From contig CABTZM010000002.1 in assembly GCA_902489295.1 (NCBI GenBank), forward strand, positions 1 to 30,485: a stretch of DNA of 30,485 nucleotides, in the 5' to 3' direction. Source of the stretch: an uncultured Collinsella sp. Its GTDB lineage: Bacteria > Actinomycetota > Coriobacteriia > Coriobacteriales > Coriobacteriaceae. The notes beneath the pieces were generated by a model, which saw only the letters and a program-made list of their open reading frames with translations, had not been told where the DNA came from and searched no databases. Positions 7,470 to 14,094 of the stretch are shown one piece after another; the stretch's first letter is position 1; each line of letters opens with the position of its first letter. The translations under genes and the position numbers were made by a program.

Positions 7470-7510
7470 ACGCGTCGATGTTGAGGACGAACTGACGTTA
7501 GGAGCAACTC

Positions 7511-7753
7511 ATGTCTTGCGGACCGCAGATGCCGGCCATGCCGCTTTCGATGGTAAAAGCGGGCGAAACCGTGCGCGTGTCTCGTGTAAAGGGCAATGAG
7601 GACATGAAGCACCACCTCAAGGACCTCGGCTTTGTCGAGGGCAACGAAATCCACGTGGTGAGCTCGAGTGGCGCCAATATCATCGTCACGGTGCTGGGCG
7701 CACGCTTTGGCATCGATTCCAAGGTTGCCATGCACATCATGACCGTCGGTTAG
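7511..7753 (+). CDS. feoA: FeoA-domain protein, first copy
   Basis: An 80-residue SH3-like FeoA protein. FeoA is a small cytoplasmic partner of the ferrous iron transporter FeoB. The motifs LKDLGFVEGNEIHVVS (residues about 37-52) and a C-terminal ARFGIDSKVAMHIMT match the family. It has a Cys/Met-bearing N-terminal extension (MSCGPQMPAMPLSM) that the second FeoA lacks; such extensions are common in anaerobe FeoA paralogues and may bind metal. ATG 7511 has GGAG upstream at about 7501. It leads the feoA-feoA-feoB set, 39 nt before the second feoA. Confidence 0.9.
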   Translation: MSCGPQMPAMPLSMVKAGETVRVSRVKGNEDMKHHLKDLGFVEGNEIHVVSSSGANIIVTVLGARFGIDSKVAMHIMTVG

Positions 7754-7792
7754 TCTGCAGCATTTCATAAAAACCGAAAGGGGGACAAGAGG

Positions 7793-8014
7793 ATGAAGAC
7801 GTTGGGTGACGTTAAGGTGGGCGAGAGCTCCACCATCGTCAAGCTTCACGGTGAGGGTGCGCTTCGCCGCCACCTTATGGACCTGGGGCTCATCAAGGGC
7901 ACTTCGTTCAAGGTCGTGAAGGTTGCGCCGCTCGGTGATCCGGTCGAGATCAACGTGCGCGGCTACGAGCTTTCCATCCGCAAGGAGGAGGCGGCCGTCG
8001 TCGAGGTTCAGTAA
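7793..8014 (+). CDS. feoA: FeoA-domain protein, second copy
   Basis: A 73-residue FeoA with the typical RRHLMDLGLIKGTSFKVV (about residues 25-42) and a C-terminal RGYELSIRKEEAAVVEV, closest to canonical stand-alone FeoA. It is expected to bind or modulate FeoB at the membrane. A GGGGG-rich Shine-Dalgarno stretch lies about 8 nt before ATG 7793. The two FeoA copies differ in sequence and are not a recent tandem duplication; two FeoA genes before feoB is common in gut anaerobes. Confidence 0.92.
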   Translation: MKTLGDVKVGESSTIVKLHGEGALRRHLMDLGLIKGTSFKVVKVAPLGDPVEINVRGYELSIRKEEAAVVEVQ

Positions 8015-8040
8015 GGACTCGCGGCGTATGTTTCTGCAGA

Positions 8041-8064
8041 TAAAGTTAGGTATTTTTAACTTAA
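8041..8064. promoter_or_regulatory. candidate iron-repressor palindrome upstream of feoB
   Basis: TAAAGTTA (8041-8048) and TAACTTAA (8057-8064) form an inverted repeat with 7 of 8 matched positions around an 8-bp spacer. The AAGTTA half-site is shared with the arms before the first feoA. It lies in the 123-bp gap between feoA and feoB, with a small 8-bp hairpin (8092-8099 / 8110-8117) further down. Confidence 0.5.
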
Positions 8065-8137
8065 TGCAGCATTTTTGAAGCACATTATCCAGCCCGTGCG
8101 GAGAAAGCAGCGCGGGCACACAAGGAAGAAGGATTGA

Positions 8138-10465
8138 ATGGCGGATTCTCAGATCCATGTCGCGCTGGCGGGTAACCCCAACTGCGGCAAGACCACGCTT
8201 TTCAACCTGATCACCGGCGCCAACGGCTACGTTGGCAACTGGCCCGGCGTCACGGTTGAGAAAAAGGAAGCCAAGCTCCTAAGCGACAAGAACGTTACCA
8301 TCACGGACCTCCCTGGCATCTACTCGCTTTCCCCCTACAGCCCCGAGGAGCAATGCTCGCGCGATTACCTCATGAGCGGCGAGCCCGATGTCGTCGTCCA
8401 GGTTGTCGACGCCACCAACCTCGAGCGCAACCTGTACCTAGCGCTTCAGGTTATCGAGACCGGCCTGCCCGTAGTCGTCGCCCTCAACATGGCCGACTTA
8501 GTCGAGAAGAACGGCGACAAGATCGACACGGACAAGCTCTCCAAGAAGCTCGGCTGCCCGGTCATGATGATCTCGGCCCTTAAGAACAAGGGCATCAAGG
8601 AGCTCTTCGAGCAGGTTAAGAAGTCTGCTGCTTCCAAGGGCCAGGTGCCGGAGCACAAGTTCGATTCCTCCATCGAGGACGTTCTAGGCCACATCGAGAA
8701 CAATCTGCCGGCGAGCGTTCCCGCCAACAAGCGCCGCTACTACGCTGTCAAGCTGTTTGAGCGCGACGCGGACGCCTGCAAGCTCATCAACCTCACCAAG
8801 GAGAAGGCCGCTCGCGTGGAGCAGCTGGTCGCCCAGTGCGAGCAGGACTGCGACGACGACGCCGAGTCCATCATCACCGGCGAGCGTTACGGCGTGATTG
8901 CCCACATCATTGACGAGTGCCTCACCAAGGCTCCGGCAAAGATGAGCACCTCCGAGAAGATCGACCGCGTGGTTCCCAACCGTATCCTGGGCCTGCCGAT
9001 TTTTGTCGTCATCATGTTCTGCGTGTACTACATCGCCGTTTCCACCTTGGGTGGCACGGTGACGGACTTCACCAACGACCAGCTCTTCGGCACCGACGGC
9101 TGGTACGTGCTCGGTCAGGGCCGCGACGCTTACGACGCGGCTGTCGAGGCCGCGGGTGACGACGCCGACTCGGTCGACCCGGCACAGTACGGCCCCTATG
9201 TCCCGGGTATCACCACCATGGTGCACGATGCCCTCGTGGCGGGTGGCACCGAGGACGGTGGCCTGGTCGATTCGCTGGTCTGCGACGGTATCGTTGGCGG
9301 CCTGGGCGCCATCTTCGGCTTTGTGCCGCAGATGTTCCTGCTGTTCGTGATGCTGTCCTTCCTGGAGGACTGCGGCTACATGGCCCGCGTCGCCTTCATC
9401 ATGGACCGCGTGTTCCGCCGCTTTGGCCTGTCCGGTAAGTCGTTCATCCCCATGCTCGTGTCCTCGGGCTGCGGCGTCCCCGGCGTCATGGCCACCAAGA
9501 CCATCGAGAACGAGAAGGACCGCCGCATGACGGTCATGACCACCACGTTCATCCCCTGCGGCGCCAAGCTGCCGATCATTGCCCTGCTCATGGGTTCCAT
9601 CATCGGCGACTCTTCCACCACTGCCGCTTGGATCAGCCCGCTGTTCTACTTCCTGGGCGTCTTTGCCGTCATCGCTTCGGGCCTGATGCTCAAGAAGACC
9701 AAGCTCTTCGCCGGCCGTCCGACCCCGTTTGTCATGGAGCTTCCCGCCTACCACTTCCCGGCGATCCGTTCCTGGGCGCTGCACGTGTGGGAGCGCTGCT
9801 GGGCCTTTATCAAGAAGGCCGGCACGGTCATCTTCGCCTCCACCGTCGTGGTGTGGTTCCTGTCCAACTTTGGCAGCTACAACGGCGCCTTCGGCTTCCT
9901 GCCTGCTATGGACGGTATTCCCGAGGAGTTCATGGACTACTCCGTGCTCGCTATGCTCGGCAACCTTGTCGCCTGGATCTTTGCGCCGCTCGGCTTTAGC
10001 ACCTGGCAGGCCACCGCGCTGACCGTCTCGGGCCTTGTTGCCAAGGAGAATGTCGTCGCTACCGCCGGCTCGCTGCTGTCCGTCGCCGACGCTGGCGAGA
10101 CCGACCCGAGCCTGTGGACCGCGTTCGCCGGCATGTTCCCGACCATGGGTGCCTGCGTGGCCTTTGGCGCCTTCAACTTGTTGTGCGCTCCATGCTTTGC
10201 CGCTATGGGCACCATCCGCAACCAGATGGACTCCGGCAAGTGGACCGCGATCGCTATCGGCTACGAGTGCGCCTTCGCTTGGGTGATTGGCCTGTTCATC
10301 AACCAGTTCTACAACCTGTTTGTTCTGGGTCAGTTTGGTATCTGGACGGTTGTCGCCATCGTGCTGCTGGTTGCGATGCTCTTCCAGATCTTCCGTCCCA
10401 TGCCCAAGCATGTTTGGACCGATGAGGACGAGACCAACACCGCCTCCGCCGCTGTTTCCGCCTAA
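8138..10465 (+). CDS. feoB: ferrous iron transporter FeoB
   Basis: A 775-residue Fe2+ transporter. The N-terminal G domain shows G1 GNPNCGKT (12-19), the G2 region around GVTVEKKE (37-44), G3 DLPG (57-60), G4 NMAD (117-120) and G5 SALK (146-149). A helical insertion domain follows to about residue 270. The C-terminal half carries two Gate domains with about 8-11 membrane segments, including the conserved SSGCGVPGVMATKTI that lines the path with a Cys. An acidic, Ala-rich extracytoplasmic insertion (about residues 310-400) follows the first membrane segment. ATG 8138 has GAAGAAGGA upstream. It acts at the cytoplasmic membrane with the two FeoA proteins and the Cys-rich peptide downstream. Confidence 0.97.
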   Translation: MADSQIHVALAGNPNCGKTTLFNLITGANGYVGNWPGVTVEKKEAKLLSDKNVTITDLPGIYSLSPYSPEEQCSRDYLMSGEPDVVVQVVDATNLERNLYLALQVIETGLPVVVALNMADLVEKNGDKIDTDKLSKKLGCPVMMISALKNKGIKELFEQVKKSAASKGQVPEHKFDSSIEDVLGHIENNLPASVPANKRRYYAVKLFERDADACKLINLTKEKAARVEQLVAQCEQDCDDDAESIITGERYGVIAHIIDECLTKAPAKMSTSEKIDRVVPNRILGLPIFVVIMFCVYYIAVSTLGGTVTDFTNDQLFGTDGWYVLGQGRDAYDAAVEAAGDDADSVDPAQYGPYVPGITTMVHDALVAGGTEDGGLVDSLVCDGIVGGLGAIFGFVPQMFLLFVMLSFLEDCGYMARVAFIMDRVFRRFGLSGKSFIPMLVSSGCGVPGVMATKTIENEKDRRMTVMTTTFIPCGAKLPIIALLMGSIIGDSSTTAAWISPLFYFLGVFAVIASGLMLKKTKLFAGRPTPFVMELPAYHFPAIRSWALHVWERCWAFIKKAGTVIFASTVVVWFLSNFGSYNGAFGFLPAMDGIPEEFMDYSVLAMLGNLVAWIFAPLGFSTWQATALTVSGLVAKENVVATAGSLLSVADAGETDPSLWTAFAGMFPTMGACVAFGAFNLLCAPCFAAMGTIRNQMDSGKWTAIAIGYECAFAWVIGLFINQFYNLFVLGQFGIWTVVAIVLLVAMLFQIFRPMPKHVWTDEDETNTASAAVSA

Positions 10466-10494
10466 GTCCAACTAAGGACGAGCCCCTTTCCACG

Positions 10495-10527
10495 AGCCCG
10501 GGTATCCCCGCGATACCCGGGCTTTTT
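10495..10527 (+). terminator. intrinsic terminator of feoB
   Basis: AGCCCGGGTATC (10495-10506) pairs perfectly with 10512-10523 around a 5-nt loop and runs into TTTTT. It separates feoB from the downstream Cys-rich peptide gene. Confidence 0.93.
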
Positions 10528-10623
10528 GGTGCAAGGGGGACAGGTTACTTTGCACCAATTTATGTTGCGACTGGGGAGATGTGGCGTTTCCGCAGATAAA
10601 ACCGACCAAAATAAACCTGTCCC
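10528..10623. repeat. GGGACAGGTT inverted repeat element
   Basis: GGGACAGGTT (10537-10546) recurs inverted as AACCTGTCCC (10614-10623), 67 bp apart. The left end also folds on itself through GGTGCAA/TTGCACC (10528-10534 / 10550-10556). Ends of this GGGACAGGT type are known to me from short intergenic repeats in many bacteria, some linked to REP-associated or IS200-like transposases. None is encoded here, so this would be a remnant or non-autonomous copy. Confidence 0.5.
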
Positions 10624-10657
10624 TTTTTGGCAGGTGGGGGATGGTGTAAAGTAAGTG

Positions 10658-10667
10658 GTGGTTAACT
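10658..10667 (+). promoter_or_regulatory. GTGGTTAACT site, candidate iron box
   Basis: The decamer GTGGTTAACT is identical to part of the right arm of the inverted repeat upstream of feoA (7456-7465). It lies just before the Shine-Dalgarno GAGGAGG of the Cys-rich peptide gene. This single half-site is weaker evidence than the feoA palindrome. Confidence 0.4.
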
Positions 10668-10681
10668 AGAGGAGGCTTGCT

Positions 10682-10882
10682 ATGGCACCTATCGATATTG
10701 TCGTTCTGGCTGTGATCGGCGTTGCGTTTGTCGCTGTGTGCGTGCGCATCTACCGCAAGGGCACTTGCGCCGACTGTGCCCAAGGTGGCGTTTGCACGGG
10801 GCATTGCTCCAACAAAAAGACCTGCGCCGCGCTCAAAGGCGTGGATAAGATTGCCGAGGACCTGGGTCGCGGCATTCAGTAA
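10682..10882 (+). CDS. FeoB-associated Cys-rich membrane protein
   Basis: A 66-residue peptide with one N-terminal membrane segment (about residues 4-22) and a Cys-rich cytoplasmic tail, with Cys at 20, 29, 32, 38, 42 and 48 (TCADCAQGGVCTGHC). This is the layout of the FeoB-associated family. It probably assists FeoB at the membrane, by analogy with FeoC, perhaps binding iron or a cluster. ATG 10682 has a strong GAGGAGG upstream. It is separated from feoB by a terminator, so it has its own promoter or relies on read-through. A strong terminator follows. Confidence 0.9.
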   Translation: MAPIDIVVLAVIGVAFVAVCVRIYRKGTCADCAQGGVCTGHCSNKKTCAALKGVDKIAEDLGRGIQ

Positions 10883-10895
10883 CAAACCCAGTCTC

Positions 10896-10931
10896 AAACG
10901 CCCCGTGAGCATCCGTTCACGGGGCGTTTTT
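10896..10931 (+). terminator. intrinsic terminator after the Cys-rich feo peptide
   Basis: AAACGCCCCGTGA (10896-10908) pairs perfectly with 10917-10929, an 8-nt loop lies between, and T residues continue to 10931. The A tract before and T tract after could let it work in both directions. Confidence 0.92.
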
Positions 10932-11026
10932 CGCATTTGGGGGTAGGTACGGGGAGTAAACGGGTGATTTTGGGGTATCGTTAACCGTATTGTCTATAAG
11001 CAACTTATCAATACCGGAGTAACTCT

Positions 11027-12106
11027 ATGAGCGCTCGCGTAACCATGAAGGACATAGCCGCCGAGCTTGGCGTTTCCATCAATACCGTGCACAAAGCCCT
11101 GACGGGCAAGGCCGGCGTGAGCGAGTCCGTGCGCGCTAAGGTAAATTCCAAGGCCGAGGAGATGGGCTATCACCGCAACACGAGTGCCTCGAGCCTGCGT
11201 CGTAAGGACATCAACTTGGTGTTTTGCCTGCCGTGCGCATCGCGCGAGGGCGCTTACTTCTATCGTTACCTGTGGGAAGGCTGCAATCGCTTTGAGCAGG
11301 AGGTCATCGACCAGGGCATTAGCGTCGAGCGCGTTGAGTTTGGCGTGGGCGGCTATGCCGATGCGCTCGAGCAAATCGATGAGCGCCTGCAGGTAGGCGA
11401 GAAGATCGACGGCCTGCTTGCCTACGTTCCGGGCGACGATCGCGCGACCCATCTGCTGGAGCAGATTGCCGAGGCCGGCGTGGCAATTGAGCTCGTCGAT
11501 GGCGACCGTCCGCATCTCGACCGCTTGGGCGCCAGCTTGGCCGATTATTCCACGGCGGGCAGCCTGATGGCCGAGCAGGCTGCCAACCTAGTGCATGCCG
11601 CCGGCGCCGATGCCCGCGTGCTGCTCTTGGCGGGCGATCCCTATACCGATTCGCACTACCTGACCGCCCGCGCCTTCCATACGTACCTGCGCGAACACAA
11701 TATTCCCTGGCAGGTCGAAGACCTTACCGGTGCGCACGCCCAGGTCAAGCAGCTCGAGCGCGAGCTTATGGACCGTCTCAATGGCCCGGATGCCCCCGAG
11801 CTGATCTGCAGCGTGTTCGCCGTGGGCTCCGAGCTGGTGGCGGATGCGCTCGTTTCGGCCGGCAAGGCGGGCGAGGTCATGGTGATCGGTAACGACCTGT
11901 TCCCCGAGAGCGCGCTTGCCCTGTGTCGCGGTATCTTTACCAATATCGTCTACAAGGACCCGGTGGGTTTGGCCTACCGCGGTGCCAAGACGCTGGGCGA
12001 TTACCTGCTGTGGGGTAAAGCGCCTGCGGATCCCGTGCAAAAGGGTGCCGTGGAGATGGTATTTGCCAGCAACGTCGATCGTTACTGCAAGCTTGCAGGC
12101 ATCTAG
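11027..12106 (+). CDS. LacI-family regulator, likely of the galacturonate/pectin genes
   Basis: A 359-residue LacI/GalR protein. The helix-turn-helix is residues 7-26 (MKDIAAELGVSINTVHKALT), and the effector-binding domain follows from about residue 60. The recognition helix has NTVHK where most family members have TVSR, so it should read an unusual operator. It lies directly upstream of uxaC, whose promoter carries two GTGAACGTTCAC palindromes; the same motif occurs before the GPH transporter and GH105 genes. I infer that it represses all three units and is induced by galacturonate or a derivative. ATG 11027 has GGAG 9 nt upstream; ATG 11045 is an alternative. No copy of the operator lies before its own gene. 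Confidence 0.88.
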   Translation: MSARVTMKDIAAELGVSINTVHKALTGKAGVSESVRAKVNSKAEEMGYHRNTSASSLRRKDINLVFCLPCASREGAYFYRYLWEGCNRFEQEVIDQGISVERVEFGVGGYADALEQIDERLQVGEKIDGLLAYVPGDDRATHLLEQIAEAGVAIELVDGDRPHLDRLGASLADYSTAGSLMAEQAANLVHAAGADARVLLLAGDPYTDSHYLTARAFHTYLREHNIPWQVEDLTGAHAQVKQLERELMDRLNGPDAPELICSVFAVGSELVADALVSAGKAGEVMVIGNDLFPESALALCRGIFTNIVYKDPVGLAYRGAKTLGDYLLWGKAPADPVQKGAVEMVFASNVDRYCKLAGI

Positions 12107-12138
12107 CCGATCTGGGCGGGTCTCCCCCCGCTAGCGAC

Positions 12139-12329
12139 GTGCATTTTTGAGAGTATTCAGCAACGTTGAGTCCCGCAGAGGGGCATAACGACTGTTTTGA
12201 GGGCCTTTGGTGGCGGATTTTGCCATCAAAGGCCCTTATTTGTGCCAATCAAGTGTGGCGCCTGGGGCAAATGGGGTGCTTCGGACTGTATTTGGGACTC
12301 TGCGCTGCAGAATACTCCAAAAAATGCAC
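12139..12329. repeat. MITE-like element with 36-bp imperfect inverted ends
   Basis: Segment 12139-12174 is the inverted copy of 12294-12329 with 30 of 36 positions identical; both outer ends read GTGCATTTTT. The symmetrical centre is a separate 15-bp hairpin (12200-12214 / 12222-12236). No open reading frame with transposase features lies inside, and I see no clear target-site duplication. It looks like a non-autonomous palindromic repeat placed after lacI2. Confidence 0.65.
12200..12240 (+). terminator. terminator of lacI2 (centre of the palindromic element)
   Basis: AGGGCCTTTGGTGGC (12200-12214) pairs with 12222-12236, with one G-T pair and a 7-nt loop. The tract after the stem is TATTT, moderately T-rich. 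Part of this hairpin resembles the loop of the hairpin at 27417-27483. Confidence 0.7.
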
Positions 12330-12423
12330 GCCGAGTAGGGACCCACCCCGACGGATGGCACTACAAGCTTGTGGCAAGGTGGCTCTGCGGGCCGCAATAT
12401 GTGCAGCGCGATCCTTGTGACAA

Positions 12424-12450
12424 CCGTTAAGCGCCCAAAATCTACCGTTC
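12424..12450 (+). promoter_or_regulatory. CCGTT-N16-CCGTTC tripartite element (uxaC copy)
   Basis: CCGTT (12424-12428), AAATC (12438-12442) and CCGTTC (12445-12450) have the same spacing as in the lacZ, transporter and GH105 copies. The end of the element is 23 bp before the predicted -35. A 31-bp stretch including it matches the lacZ region at about 24 of 31 positions. Confidence 0.6.
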
Positions 12451-12461
12451 ACCCCATGATG

Positions 12462-12483
12462 GTTAGGTGAACGTTCACCTAAC
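12462..12483. promoter_or_regulatory. galacturonate operator 1 at uxaC (22-bp perfect palindrome)
   Basis: A perfect 22-bp palindrome centred between 12472 and 12473, with core GTGAACGTTCAC. Its right half contains the predicted -35 TTCACC (12474-12479). It is the longest and best copy of this operator in the window, with the central CG typical of LacI-family sites. Confidence 0.85.
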
Positions 12484-12503
12484 GCTCCATTTTGCACTAC
12501 TAT
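12474..12503 (+). promoter_or_regulatory. predicted promoter of uxaCBA
   Basis: -35 TTCACC (12474-12479) lies inside operator 1, the -10 is TACTAT (12498-12503), and the spacer is 18 bp. Operator 2 covers the start site. The same arrangement is found at the transporter promoter. Confidence 0.55.
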
Positions 12504-12504
12504 A

Positions 12505-12516
12505 GTGAACGTTCAC
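12505..12516. promoter_or_regulatory. galacturonate operator 2 at uxaC
   Basis: A perfect palindrome GTGAACGTTCAC whose centre is 38 bp from that of operator 1. It covers the predicted transcription start, so binding of the repressor to both sites would block the promoter. Confidence 0.82.
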
Positions 12517-12570
12517 CTAGAGGATAACGGGCGCGCGGTGCGCCCGCTCCGCCAACAGAGGGGTTGTTTG

Positions 12571-13998
12571 ATGAAAAACTTCATGGACGATCAGGACTTT
12601 TTGCTGAGCACCAAGACCGGCGAGGAGCTGTTCCACAACTTTGCCGAGGGCATGCCCATCGTCGACTACCACTGCCATATCTCTCCCAAGGAGATCTGGG
12701 ACGACAAGCGTTTTGAGAACATCACCGAGGTTTGGCTGGGCGGCGACCATTACAAGTGGCGCCTGATGCGCGCCAACGGCGTCGACGAGCGCTTCATCAC
12801 CGGCGATGCCCCTGCTCGCGAGAAGTTCCAGAAATGGGCCGAGACCCTGGGTCGTTGCGTGGGCAACCCCGTCTTTGAGTGGAGCCACCTGGAGCTCAAG
12901 CGCTACTTTGGCTATGAGGGTGTCCTCAACGGCAAGACCGCCCAGGAGGTCTGGGACCTTGCCAACGCCAAGCTCGCCGAGGCCAGCTTTACCTGCCGCA
13001 ACCTGATCAAGCAGTCCAACGTCCGCATGATCTGCACCACCGACGACCCCGCCGACAGTTTTGAGTGGCACAAGAAGATTGCCGCTGACGAAAGCTTCGA
13101 TGTCCAGGTCGTTCCTGCCATGCGTCCCGACGCCGCCCTGCGCATCGAGCGCGGCCAGGAGTTCGCTGACTACTGCAAGCACCTCTCCGAGGTCGCCGGC
13201 GTTAAGGTCAACGACTTCGAGGGTATGAAGGCTGCCATCTCCAAGCGCTACGACGTTGCTCACGAGCTGGGCTGCCGCGCCTCCGACCACGCGCTCGACT
13301 ACGTCATGTATGTCCCGGCTACCGCCGAGGAGATCGAGGCTATCTTTGCCAAGGGCCTGGCCGCCGAGCCGCTCACCGAGGAAGAGGTCCTCAAGTACAA
13401 GACCGCCTTTATGCAGTTTGTCGCCGGCGAGTATGTCCGCCTGGGCTGGGCCATGCAGCTGCACTTTGGCTGCAAGCGCGACAACAACCGCGCCATGTTC
13501 GCCAAGCTCGGCCCCGACACCGGTTACGACTGCATCTCCAACTACACGCCGTCTGACCAGCTCGCCGATTTCCTCAACTCCATCCAGGAGACCTGCGGCC
13601 TGCCCAAGACCATCCTGTACAGCCTGAACCCCATCGACAACACCATGATCGATACCGTCATGGGTTGCTTCCAGGAGGCCCCGACCGCTGGCAAGATCCA
13701 GAACGGTTCCGCTTGGTGGTTCAACGACAACGAGGTCGGCATGCGCGAGCAGCTCACGGCCCTTGCCAACGAGGGCGTTCTGGGCAACTTTGTCGGCATG
13801 CTCACCGACTCCCGTTCCTTCCTGTCCTATCCGCGCCACGAGTACTTCCGCCGCGTGCTGTGCAGCGTGATCGGCGAGTGGGTCGAGCAGGGCAAGTATC
13901 CGGCCGACATGGAGCTGCTGGGCACCATCGTGCGCGACATCAGCTACAACAACTCCGTCCGCTACTTTGGTTTTGACCTGGACACCGTCGAGGCCTAA
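12571..13998 (+). CDS. uxaC: uronate (glucuronate/galacturonate) isomerase
   Basis: It isomerises D-galacturonate to D-tagaturonate (and D-glucuronate to D-fructuronate), the first step of the cytoplasmic isomerase pathway. At 475 residues it matches UxaC of E. coli (470). Diagnostic motifs are the metal-binding DYHCH (residues 32-36), TTDDP, WWFND (382-386) and LTDSRSFLSYPRHEYFRR near the C terminus. I place the start at ATG 12571, behind AGAGGGG; an upstream in-frame GTG falls within the operator and is not a start. It is the first gene of uxaC-uxaB-uxaA and has the best operator pair in the window. An attenuator-like hairpin separates it from uxaB. Confidence 0.96.
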   Translation: MKNFMDDQDFLLSTKTGEELFHNFAEGMPIVDYHCHISPKEIWDDKRFENITEVWLGGDHYKWRLMRANGVDERFITGDAPAREKFQKWAETLGRCVGNPVFEWSHLELKRYFGYEGVLNGKTAQEVWDLANAKLAEASFTCRNLIKQSNVRMICTTDDPADSFEWHKKIAADESFDVQVVPAMRPDAALRIERGQEFADYCKHLSEVAGVKVNDFEGMKAAISKRYDVAHELGCRASDHALDYVMYVPATAEEIEAIFAKGLAAEPLTEEEVLKYKTAFMQFVAGEYVRLGWAMQLHFGCKRDNNRAMFAKLGPDTGYDCISNYTPSDQLADFLNSIQETCGLPKTILYSLNPIDNTMIDTVMGCFQEAPTAGKIQNGSAWWFNDNEVGMREQLTALANEGVLGNFVGMLTDSRSFLSYPRHEYFRRVLCSVIGEWVEQGKYPADMELLGTIVRDISYNNSVRYFGFDLDTVEA

Positions 13999-14023
13999 GT
14001 TCGCACCGAATCACATAGAACCC

Positions 14024-14058
14024 GGGAGCGTCGTTGCCACACGCGGCGCCCCCGTTTT
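14024..14058 (+). terminator. terminator-like hairpin between uxaC and uxaB
   Basis: GGGAGCGTCG (14024-14033) pairs with 14044-14053 at 9 of 10 positions, including one G-T wobble, around a 10-nt loop; then G and TTTT (14055-14058). As uxaB has no visible operator of its own, this is probably a partial terminator or an mRNA processing and stability hairpin within the operon. Confidence 0.55.
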
Positions 14059-14094
14059 GCTTGCACGCTAACAAACGCCTAAGGAGAAACATAG

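Larger units (their letters stand above)
12107..12570. other. regulatory intergenic region lacI2 - uxaC
   Basis: This 464-bp gap holds no convincing gene. From left to right it contains a 191-bp element with 36-bp inverted ends, whose centre is the lacI2 terminator hairpin; the CCGTT tripartite element; operator 1; the uxaC promoter; operator 2; and a 54-nt leader. An in-frame GTG at 12505 lies inside operator 2 and is not a start. Confidence 0.7.

Noticed and set aside
7322..7510. Riboswitch upstream of feoA
   Set aside because: The structure is one long inverted repeat with GTTAAC arms, which fits an operator; no known metal riboswitch core is visible.
8684..10471. 595-codon open frame on the minus strand opposite feoB
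   Set aside because: A shadow of the real feoB frame; the product is a low-complexity Gly/His/Glu-rich string without recognisable folds.
12505..12570. Upstream GTG start for uxaC
   Set aside because: The GTG is part of operator GTGAACGTTCAC at the predicted transcription start; ATG 12571 has the ribosome site and fits UxaC length.
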